A stretch of 64,000 bases of DNA, taken from NCBI RefSeq assembly GCF_000172975.1, contig NZ_ABTR02000001.1, positions 1 to 64,000 on the forward strand. Direction: 5' to 3'. Shown here one piece after another: positions 58,101 to 64,000 of the stretch. Within the stretch, counting starts at the first letter, position 1, and each line of letters opens with the position of its first letter. A program made the translations under genes and the position numbers. The DNA is from Dethiosulfovibrio peptidovorans DSM 11002 (lineage in GTDB: Bacteria; Synergistota; Synergistia; Synergistales; Dethiosulfovibrionaceae). The notes beneath the pieces are model-generated. The model ran no database searches, was not told the DNA's origin, and saw only the letters and a program-made list of their open reading frames with translations.

Positions 58101-58366
58101 CCGTATTGGTAGGCACGGTATCGGGATTCGAGCTGAACTCCTCCGTGGCTCTCGTATCGACCAACGGCAAGGCCGAGGCATCTAAGGCCACACTTGCCCT
58201 TCCCATGACGGCATGGGCGGAGAAACGTGGCACCATGACAAACATGACAGGCAGAACCGTGTCCTGCAACCAGGGCCCCGGAGCCTTCGAAGAGGCCAAG
58301 GACCTGGGCTGGATCCTGTCCGCCACCGCCAGAAGGATGGACCTGGAGATGGCCGCGGTAAGATAG
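55133..58366 (+). CDS. 2Fe-2S / GltD / NuoG-like fusion, probable Stn-type transhydrogenase large subunit
   Basis: 1,077 aa. Domains in order: NuoG-type 2Fe-2S (CAECGVEIPTLCYNEHLS); GltD-type module with FAD site VAIVGGGPGGMSAAYYL near 202 and NADP site VAVVGGGNTAMDACRCA near 330; Cys-rich CMECGCPDVFECKL; ferredoxin pair CILCGQCVRTC and CTFCGLCVQNCPVGAL; then a molybdopterin-oxidoreductase-like 4Fe-4S domain (CAKCPVGCEIDM) and a C-terminal third that seems degenerate. It has no [FeFe] H-cluster motifs and no FDH Cys/Sec. The fusion of GltD-like and NuoG-like parts with NuoEF subunits fits the Sporomusa-type Nfn (Stn) complex linking NADH, NADPH and ferredoxin. Family call is inference. Confidence 0.75.
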   Translation: MAMERNVRVILNGKEVYGYQGQKILDLCAECGVEIPTLCYNEHLSIHGGCSLCLVEVEGAKALVRACSSTIAPNMVLRTDTKRANDARRLALELLLSDHVGDCRPPCTLACPAQANVQGYINTAAQGKFAEALDILHENIVLPSSIGRVCPAPCQEKCRRHFVDEEPVSIRNIKRFIGDKAIENDDLGHVPSIEENGKSVAIVGGGPGGMSAAYYLRLKGYSVTVIEKEAALGGMMRYGIPDYRLPQEVIQKECDWLLSHGIEVKLNTCMGKDVTLDQLRDEYDAVLLAMGCWKSSSMRTAGEDLPGVLGGIDFLYTVNLHDPVKIGNRVAVVGGGNTAMDACRCAKRLGAEKVYIVYRRTEAEMPAEDIEIQEAKEEGIEFIFLAAPKSIEGDGKVERMICEKMELGEADASGRRRPIPTGETFTLELDNVIAAIGQGIDFQGLPSSIHDGRRMTVDGDFETPLPGVFVCGDQQTGPKIAVEALGTGHWAAESIHHYLTTGKAKKPFVYDVVRDDLGPDDFLDREKQPREQTAHVDPAIRLSKPFKEYDEGLTEEQVLRDASRCMECGCPDVFECKLRRYAIDYEVDPERVAGEHGKGIEEANEFYVRNMDKCILCGQCVRTCDEIAGFHAIDFAKRGFASTISPEYFKGIDASDCTFCGLCVQNCPVGALVEKRAERWPHQEKPSLISTTCAKCPVGCEIDMNLDTSKERIVRITSDFNKIDSPTFGMTCVKGRYQFDDVAEDRLGSPMASGKAISWSEGATKFAESVKKASKVAFVLGGNLTNEEMGAVKEFVQISGIDADIAVDGVDCFAGLTLAMESSWGRKSSGAGYDSLIEADCVLLLDDDLSQDQPVMASWIRRAMRKNGAPMIYAGNHSDRFDMGGAVVLEDSVDKVAKALKSAVADGKINGENIAKAAELLGNSKKVAIIVGKGAGYDSESGEAVIALADALKTKSVYPLYRGANVQGAIDGSIATKSIEEIKKGSYDLTVLVGTVSGFELNSSVALVSTNGKAEASKATLALPMTAWAEKRGTMTNMTGRTVSCNQGPGAFEEAKDLGWILSATARRMDLEMAAVR

Positions 58367-58386
58367 ACCGTTTCCAGGATATTTTC

Positions 58387-58412
58387 GGGGTCGGAGGAAA
58401 TCCTCCGGCCCC
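58387..58412 (+). terminator. Terminator after the transhydrogenase operon
   Basis: GGGG-T-CGGAGGA / TCCTCCG-G-CCCC, 11-12 bp stem with an AA loop, then TTCTCTATTCC. The glycerate kinase ribosome-binding site follows shortly, so some read-through is likely. Confidence 0.65.
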
Positions 58413-58446
58413 TTCTCTATTCCCGATCCGGAGGAGAAAAGACCGA

Positions 58447-59688
58447 ATGGAAAAGACTAAAAAACTCAGGGATGACTGCCTGGAGATAATCCGTTACAGC
58501 CTGGAGAAAAATCTTCCGGACCAATCGACTAGAGAAACCCTTCAATCGATGGACCTGAAGGGCCCCATCGTCTGCTTGGCAGTGGGTAAGGCGGCTTGGA
58601 CCATGGCCAATGCCGCGTCGGAGGTGCTCGGAGATAGGATCTCCAGGGGCTTGATCGTGACGAAATACGGCCACGCTGGAGGAGACGTCGCAGGAATGCA
58701 TATAATCGAGAGCGGCCATCCCGTTCCGGACGAAAAAAGCCTGGAAGCCGGTAAAGCCGCTCTCGACCTTGTCCATTCCACGACGAAAAAGGACCGTCTA
58801 TTAGTGCTCCTGTCCGGAGGCGGATCCTCTCTGATGGAGTTCCCTCTCGAAGGGGTCTCCCTGAGGGACATGGCAGAGATCACCGATTCTCTTCTGTCTT
58901 CCGGAGCTCCAATAGAGGAGATCAACAAAATAAGGAAGAGGCTTTCGAAGGTCAAGGCAGGGCGATTGGCACTGGCTGCCGCCCCCTCCGCTATAACCAA
59001 CCTGATACTGTCCGACGTGCTGGGGAATGACCTCGGCTCGGTGGCCTCCGGTCCCACAGTCCCGGACGACGGCACTGCGGAAGAGGCCATGGAGATAGCC
59101 GTAAAATACGGGATTAGGCTATCCCGGGCGGAGAAAGAAGCGCTGAAAACAGAGACGCCCAAGACCATCGAAAAGGTCGAGACCATAGTATTGGGAGACG
59201 TCTCCCGCCTCTGCTCCGCTGCGGCGGAAAAAGCGAAACATCTGGGATACGAGACTGAAATCCTGGCGGAGGACCTGAACTGCGAGGCTCGACAAGCTGG
59301 CAGCTTTCTGGCGGCCATCGCCAGGAAAAGAGGCAGAGACAACCCCAGGGCCTTGATTCTCGGAGGGGAAACGGTGGTTCATCTCAAGGGAGAGGGCAAA
59401 GGCGGCAGGAATCAGGAGCTGGCCCTGTCGGCCGCCGTAGGGATGGAAAAAGTCGATAACGCCGTGGTGGCATCGGTGGGATCCGACGGAACCGACGGTC
59501 CTACCGATGCGGCGGGAGGGATGGTTGACGGAGGATCGATCTCCAGAATGAGGGCCTCTGGAATAGATCCGATCGCCCTCCTGGAGGACAACGATAGCTA
59601 CCGGGCCCTGAAGGCATCGGAGGACCTGATAACAACCGGCCCTACCGGAACAAACGTGAACGATCTGATCCTACTCCTAAAACGATAA
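58447..59688 (+). CDS. Glycerate 2-kinase, GckA/TtuD (MOFRL) family
   Basis: 413 aa from ATG 58447 (GGAGGAGAAAAGACCGA upstream). Motifs: VCLAVGKAAWTMA near residue 43, VLLSGGGSSLMEFP near 120, SDVLGNDLGSVASGPTVPD near 196, then the C-terminal MOFRL part GKGGRNQELALSAA and VASVGSDGTDGPTDAAGG. The family phosphorylates D-glycerate to 2-phosphoglycerate in serine or sugar-acid catabolism. Length normal. Confidence 0.9.
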   Translation: MEKTKKLRDDCLEIIRYSLEKNLPDQSTRETLQSMDLKGPIVCLAVGKAAWTMANAASEVLGDRISRGLIVTKYGHAGGDVAGMHIIESGHPVPDEKSLEAGKAALDLVHSTTKKDRLLVLLSGGGSSLMEFPLEGVSLRDMAEITDSLLSSGAPIEEINKIRKRLSKVKAGRLALAAAPSAITNLILSDVLGNDLGSVASGPTVPDDGTAEEAMEIAVKYGIRLSRAEKEALKTETPKTIEKVETIVLGDVSRLCSAAAEKAKHLGYETEILAEDLNCEARQAGSFLAAIARKRGRDNPRALILGGETVVHLKGEGKGGRNQELALSAAVGMEKVDNAVVASVGSDGTDGPTDAAGGMVDGGSISRMRASGIDPIALLEDNDSYRALKASEDLITTGPTGTNVNDLILLLKR

Positions 59689-59692
59689 CGGC

Positions 59693-59722
59693 AAAGGACC
59701 CGGGGTCTCTCCCGGGCCCTTT
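59693..59722. terminator. Bidirectional terminator between glycerate kinase and EF-G paralogue
   Basis: AAAGG-A-CCCGGG / CCCGGG-CCCTTT stem with a 6-base loop between converging genes. Confidence 0.8.
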
Positions 59723-59732
59723 ATATCGGATG

Positions 59733-61811
59733 TTATTCCTCTTCCGTCTGTGACTGCCTTCTTGCTATTACCTTCTTGGAAATCTCCTCCGGGACTGGAT
59801 CGTAGTGGGAATAGGACATGGTGAAGTTCCCTCTTCCGGACGTCATTGATCGAAGCTGGATGGCGTACTGGAACATCTCCGCCAGGGGAACCTGGGCCTT
59901 CACTATCTGAAGTCGTCCCATGGAGTCGACTCCCATGATCCGCCCTCTACGGGTGTTCATGTCTCCCATGACGTCTCCAAGATAATCGTCCGCCACAGTC
60001 ACCTCGACGTTCATGACCGGCTCGAGAAGAACCGGATTTGCCTCAGATATGCCCTTCTTGAAGGCCAGGTGCGCAGCGGTCTTGAAGGCCATCTCCGAGC
60101 TGTCCACATCGTGATATGAGCCAAACACCAAAGTGGCCTTGAAATCGACGGTGCGGAATCCCGCCAGGACTCCTTTTTCGAGAGCTTCCTTGAGTCCCTT
60201 CTCCACCGCTGGGATGTACTGTTTGGGCACGGCCCCTCCGACGATCTTGTCCTCGAAGACGAATCCCTCTCCGGTCGGAAGAGGAGAGAACTCTATGTGA
60301 ACGTCCCCATACTGGCCGTGACCTCCGGTCTGTTTCTTGTGTTTTCCCTGGGCCTTGGCTGTCTTCCTGATGGTCTCTCTATAGGGAACCTCAGGAGTCC
60401 TGACCTCCAGCTCTACGCCGTAACGTTCCTTTATGCGGGAGAGAACTATGTCCAGATGAAGGTTGCCCATTCCGGACAGGACATTGTCGCCGGTCTCGGC
60501 ATTCTTCTCGAACTTTAGTATAGGATCCTCCTCCAGCATCTTGTGCATGGCGGTGGAAAGCTTGTCCTCGTCGGCCCTGCTCTTGGCGTCTACCGCTATG
60601 CTGTAGACCGGAAGGGGGAACTTTATCGGAGGGAATACGGCGGTAGCGCCCTTGACCGAAAGGGTATCGCCTACTCTGGTGCTCTGAAGCTTGGGGATGG
60701 CGACGATCATGCCGACGGTAAGTTCCTTTACGTCCTTGCCGTCCTTGCCCTGCATGATCTTGAAGCCGCTTATGCGCTCCTCTTCCTGACGGTTGACGTT
60801 GTATATCATCTGATCGGAGGTCAAGGTTCCAGAGTTCACCCTTATGAAGCTGAGCTTGCCTACGTAGGGGTCGACCATGACCTTGAAACACAGTGCGGAA
60901 AACGGGCCGGAGGGATCGGGGGTTATCTCGACCTCTTCCTCGCCGTCGACGGCTATACGGGACCGGGTCTCCAGGGGAGAGGGAAGCTCGTCGGCGATCA
61001 CCCCGAGAAGCTGCATTATACCGACGTTGGCCGTCGCGGATCCGGGCAGTATGGGGAATATTTTTCTCTCCGATATGGCCTTTCTTAGAAGTGGCCACAT
61101 CTCCTCCAGGGGAATTTCCTCTCCGTCGAGATAACGCATCATCATGTCGTCGTCTTCTTCGACGATGTTTTCCACAAGCTGCCCTCTCTGGACGTTCATG
61201 GTGTCCTTTAGATCCGCCGGGACCGGGACCTCATCGAAATCCTTACTGCCGTCTCCCTTGTAGATATAGGCCTTCTCCCGAAGGACGTCGACAAGGCCCT
61301 TGAATTCCGATTCCTGACCTATCGGCAGAAAAAAACTATGAGCTTTTTTGCTGAGCTGCTCTCGGATATCCTCGACCGTTCTCTGATAGTCGGCGTTGTC
61401 CCTGTCCATCTTGTTGACGAAGAAGGCGACGGGGGTTCCGAAGTCCTCGGCAAACTCCCAGGCCTTTCCCGTCTGGACCTCGACTCCGTCCACGGCGCTA
61501 ACGACTATCAAGGACGAATCGGCCACCCTCATGGCGGACCGCATCTCTCCCAGAAAGTCTGCGTAACCGGGAACATCCATCATGAATATGGTCTTGCCCC
61601 CGTACTCCACGTTGGCGAGGGCCGTGCTGATGGATATCTGACGCTTTTGCTCCTCGGATCCGAAGTCGGTTACGGTGTTGCCGTTCTCTACGCTACCTAG
61701 CCGATTTATCACGCCGGTGTCGAACAGCATTGCCTCGGTCAGCGAGGTCTTTCCCGCTCCGCCATGTGCGACGATTGCAATCGATCGAATATCTTCTGGC
61801 TTGTACCCCAT
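59733..61811 (-). CDS. Elongation factor G-like protein (FusA2 type)
   Basis: 692 aa, AAGGAGGTACGAAG before ATG. P-loop is AHGGAGKTS instead of the AHIDAGKTT of canonical EF-G, switch I lacks the usual RGITI (here KRQISISTA), G3 is DVPGYADF (canonical DTPGHVDF, with the catalytic His changed to Tyr), G4 is NKMDRD. Later EF-G domains are complete. These changes define the EF-G-like paralogue group whose GTPase is altered. Role may be in recycling or stress rather than normal translocation. Confidence 0.88.
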   Translation of the reverse strand: MGYKPEDIRSIAIVAHGGAGKTSLTEAMLFDTGVINRLGSVENGNTVTDFGSEEQKRQISISTALANVEYGGKTIFMMDVPGYADFLGEMRSAMRVADSSLIVVSAVDGVEVQTGKAWEFAEDFGTPVAFFVNKMDRDNADYQRTVEDIREQLSKKAHSFFLPIGQESEFKGLVDVLREKAYIYKGDGSKDFDEVPVPADLKDTMNVQRGQLVENIVEEDDDMMMRYLDGEEIPLEEMWPLLRKAISERKIFPILPGSATANVGIMQLLGVIADELPSPLETRSRIAVDGEEEVEITPDPSGPFSALCFKVMVDPYVGKLSFIRVNSGTLTSDQMIYNVNRQEEERISGFKIMQGKDGKDVKELTVGMIVAIPKLQSTRVGDTLSVKGATAVFPPIKFPLPVYSIAVDAKSRADEDKLSTAMHKMLEEDPILKFEKNAETGDNVLSGMGNLHLDIVLSRIKERYGVELEVRTPEVPYRETIRKTAKAQGKHKKQTGGHGQYGDVHIEFSPLPTGEGFVFEDKIVGGAVPKQYIPAVEKGLKEALEKGVLAGFRTVDFKATLVFGSYHDVDSSEMAFKTAAHLAFKKGISEANPVLLEPVMNVEVTVADDYLGDVMGDMNTRRGRIMGVDSMGRLQIVKAQVPLAEMFQYAIQLRSMTSGRGNFTMSYSHYDPVPEEISKKVIARRQSQTEEE

Positions 61812-61974
61812 CTTCGTACCTCCTTGAGACTCAGCGTTAGCGCTGGTGACGATTCAGATTCCGATGCTTCGACGACGGCCCAAAAACAGGGACTCCCGAT
61901 GAAGCGGGCTCCCCCTCCCCAAGCCTCGGGAGCAGGGGGAACCGCCACTATTGTACCAGATCAGTAGTATCTGA

Positions 61975-63444
61975 TCATCGGGGTAATTCGATATCCAGTA
62001 TCTTGGCAACCTCCCTGGGGTCCGCCTGCCCTCTGGCTTCCTTCATGACCTGTCCCTGAAGGAACTTGCGTTTTTTGTCCTTTTTGTCATCGCCGGAACG
62101 TATTACGTCGACGACGTCTCCGTTGGCCTCCAGGACCGATCGAATCAGAGAAGTCAGTCCATCTCCCGAGAGGTTCCCGGCGGTCACACCGCAGGCATCT
62201 ATGGCCTCTTTCAGGGAGATCTCCCTGGATATCATGGCGTCGAAGACCTCTTTTGCCGCCGTGGTCGAGAGCTTTTTGCCCTCCACCATCCGCAGCAACT
62301 CTACTAGGGCGGTCGGGGACAGGGAAAACTCGGAGATATGGCCTCCCTTTTCGTTCAGTACCCGAAGCACCTCTGTTCTTATCCAGTTGGAAGCCCTGGC
62401 GGGAGACGCCCCGGCCTCCACGCAGGCCTCGAAATACTCGGCCAGGTCCTTTTGCTCCGTAAGTACCGAGATGTCGTCCTGGGGGAGGTCGAAGTCCCTC
62501 TCATATCGAGCCTTCTTGTCCCATGGAAGCTCGGGCAGATCCCTCTCGATATCCTCTACATAGCTATCCGACAGGACCAGTGGAGGAAGATCCGGCTCGG
62601 TGAAGTAACGATAGTCGTTGGACTCCTCCTTGCTCCTGGACGAGCTGGTCTCTCCGGCGCTGTCGTCCCAGTTACGGGTTTCCTGATGGATCTCTCCTCC
62701 GTCGGAGAGGATGGCACCCTGACGTCGGATCTCGAACTCCAACGCCCTCTCCAGTGCCCTGAGGGAGTTCATGTTCTTGACCTCAACCCTGTTGCCCCAC
62801 CGCCCGTCCGACACCTTGAGGGAAATGTTGGCGTCTACCCTCATGGACCCCTTTTCCATGTCCCCGTCGGAAACGCCAAGATATCTGACCATCTGACGAA
62901 GGGTGGCGACGTATTCCTTGGCCATCCTGGGGGAAGTTATGTCCGGTTCGGAGACTATCTCCGCCAGGGGAACGCTGGAGCGGTTGTAGTCCACGAAGGA
63001 CTGGGTAGATCCGACGATACGACCGTCCGAGGCTCCGTGGACCAGCTTTCCTGCGTCCTCCTCGAGATGAAGCCTGGTTATGCCGACTTTATAGGGCCTA
63101 CCGTCGTCGTCTGTGACAGTAACCTCTCCCTTCTCCGCAAGAGGAACGTAAAATTCGGAGATCTGGTATGCCTTGGGCAGATCGGGGTAAAAATAGTTCT
63201 TCCTGTCGAAGCGGGTAACCCGGTTTATAGTACACCCCAAGGCCAGACCGGCTCTGACACCGAGCTCAACAGCTCTCTCGTTCAGAACCGGAAGGGTTCC
63301 GGGCTGACCGGTGCAGAGAGGACATATATTGGTGTTGGGCGTCGCTCCTATGTAATCGGTGGAACAGCCGCAGAAAAGCTTTGTCCTGGTGTTCAGCTGT
63401 ACGTGTATCTCCAGCCCTATGACGGTCGTAAAGGTCAGGGACAT
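61975..63444 (-). CDS. gatB: Aspartyl/glutamyl-tRNA(Asn/Gln) amidotransferase subunit B
   Basis: 489 aa from ATG 63444, sharing a base with the gatA stop (TGATG), GGAGGTGATCTGTG upstream. GatB marks: IGLEIHVQLNTRTKLFCGCS, ICPLCTGQPGTLPVLN, FDRKNYFYPDLPKAYQISEFY and EVKNMNSLRALERALEFEI. Cys pairs CGC and CPLC form the zinc site. The C-terminal YqeY-like domain is present. With GatA and GatC it converts mischarged Glu/Asp-tRNA to Gln/Asn-tRNA. Confidence 0.97.
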   Translation of the reverse strand: MSLTFTTVIGLEIHVQLNTRTKLFCGCSTDYIGATPNTNICPLCTGQPGTLPVLNERAVELGVRAGLALGCTINRVTRFDRKNYFYPDLPKAYQISEFYVPLAEKGEVTVTDDDGRPYKVGITRLHLEEDAGKLVHGASDGRIVGSTQSFVDYNRSSVPLAEIVSEPDITSPRMAKEYVATLRQMVRYLGVSDGDMEKGSMRVDANISLKVSDGRWGNRVEVKNMNSLRALERALEFEIRRQGAILSDGGEIHQETRNWDDSAGETSSSRSKEESNDYRYFTEPDLPPLVLSDSYVEDIERDLPELPWDKKARYERDFDLPQDDISVLTEQKDLAEYFEACVEAGASPARASNWIRTEVLRVLNEKGGHISEFSLSPTALVELLRMVEGKKLSTTAAKEVFDAMISREISLKEAIDACGVTAGNLSGDGLTSLIRSVLEANGDVVDVIRSGDDKKDKKRKFLQGQVMKEARGQADPREVAKILDIELPR

Positions 63445-64000
63445 CACAGATCACCTCCATCGGCTATTTTGGCCCCTCCGAAACGGTGTTCCATCACCAC
63501 AGCGGTGGAGAGAAGCTCTTTCTCGCCCCATCGGGGAGCTATGAACTGGACTCCAAGAGGAAGACCTTCCTCGGAAAAACCGACGTTGATGGATATTCCC
63601 GGAAGCCCCGCCATATTGACCGGAATGGTGAAGACGTCGGCCATGTACATGGCGATCGGATCGTCTATCAACTCACCGACCTTGAAGGCCGGGGTCGGAG
63701 AGGGAGGCAGTATTATGGAGTCGACCTTTTCGAAGGCCTTGGCAAATTCCTGCTTAATGACCTTTCGCACCTTCTGAGCCTTCAGATAATAGGCGTCGTA
63801 GAAACCGGCGCTCAGAACGTAGGTCCCTGTCAGGATACGTCTTTTGACCTCGTCCCCGAAACCGTCCTTTCTCGTCTTGAGATAAAGCTCCATCAGGCTC
63901 TCAGAATCCTTTGAGGACGATCCATAACGGACTCCGTCGAAACGGGCCAGGTTGGAGCTGGCCTCGGCAGGAGCCAGTATGTAATAGCTGGCCAATCCGT
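63444..64000 (-). CDS. gatA: Aspartyl/glutamyl-tRNA amidotransferase subunit A, C-terminal part
   Basis: Partial: enters from the right edge, so the amidase Ser-cisSer-Lys triad is outside. The visible part has ASYYILAPAEASSNLARFDG, RRILTGTYVLSAGFYDAYYLKAQKVR, VDSIILPPSPTPAFKVGE and MAGLPGISINVGFSEEGLPLGVQFIAP, all diagnostic of GatA. Upstream of and coupled to gatB. Confidence 0.96.
   Translation of the reverse strand, partial: GLASYYILAPAEASSNLARFDGVRYGSSSKDSESLMELYLKTRKDGFGDEVKRRILTGTYVLSAGFYDAYYLKAQKVRKVIKQEFAKAFEKVDSIILPPSPTPAFKVGELIDDPIAMYMADVFTIPVNMAGLPGISINVGFSEEGLPLGVQFIAPRWGEKELLSTAVVMEHRFGGAKIADGGDL

Noticed and set aside
55133-58366. [FeFe]-hydrogenase or formate dehydrogenase catalytic subunit
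   Set aside because: None of the H-cluster motifs (TSCCP, MPC, ExMxCxGGC) is present, and no catalytic Cys/Sec of formate dehydrogenase is seen in the C-terminal domain.

Overview
The window is bacterial chromosome carrying most of an integrated lambda-type siphovirus prophage (about 1-40,890) followed by ordinary host chromosome (about 40,888-64,000). The host looks like a member of the Synergistota, perhaps Dethiosulfovibrio-like. I infer this from the gene content: a flagellated anaerobe with a NuoEF/GltD-type bifurcating transhydrogenase, an NAD malic enzyme, GatCAB and a FusA2-type EF-G. No 16S rRNA is present, so the taxonomy is tentative.

Prophage layout, read from the integration site leftward. 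A P4-type tyrosine integrase (39,587-40,723) sits against the 3' end of tmRNA (ssrA, 40,888-41,204), which is the probable attachment site. Next come a 601-aa AT-rich nucleotidyltransferase-fold gene, an ImmA-type metalloprotease, a small zinc-ribbon gene and two back-to-back divergent XRE repressor/Cro switches (34.8-37.7 kb). A leftward early operon of small, tightly overlapping genes follows: a Rha/KilAC antirepressor, zinc-binding and coiled-coil proteins, an AlpA-like HTH, an O-like replication initiator with internal iteron-like repeats, a Lar-like protein and a late-regulator candidate. Then come a group of cargo genes, a second tyrosine recombinase and a possible cos region. The late operon runs from terminase small and large subunits through gpW-like, portal, a protease-capsid fusion, decoration, head-tail joining, tail tube, tail chaperone, tape measure and hub to further tail genes that leave the window at position 1. 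Lysis genes, tail fibres and the second attachment site are not visible and should lie to the left.

The prophage carries many inserted cargo ('moron') segments. A HigB/HigA toxin-antitoxin module, a BRO antirepressor, a MerR-like HTH gene and a DUF2971 gene cut in two by an IS3-family element all sit between the tail chaperone and tape-measure genes, where lambda-like phages normally have nothing. Other AT-rich cargo includes a three-gene DUF2335 operon, an orphan antidote gene, a membrane coiled-coil gene broken by an in-frame TGA, a rightward zinc-ribbon/membrane pair bounded by an exact 24-bp direct repeat, and the nucleotidyltransferase-fold gene. Two of these segments are flanked by stubs of neighbouring genes, which suggests how they were inserted.

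Host genes: ssrA with smpB, tRNA-Pro(CGG), an isochorismatase-family hydrolase with an RNase Z-like MBL protein and malic enzyme, a membrane methyltransferase and a flippase-like protein, fliD, a NarL-type response regulator, a TtcA-like sulfurtransferase, pgi, a three-gene NuoE/NuoF/(2Fe-2S + GltD + NuoG-like) operon best read as a Sporomusa-type (Stn) electron-bifurcating transhydrogenase, a glycerate kinase, an EF-G paralogue, and gatB-gatA at the right edge. The best candidates for something new are the 601-aa nucleotidyltransferase-fold gene, the recombined double immunity region, the DUF2335 micro-operon, the IS-split DUF2971 gene, and unusual RNA-level structures: an 18-bp perfect hairpin inside ttcA and a duplicated ribosome-binding site in front of the response regulator.
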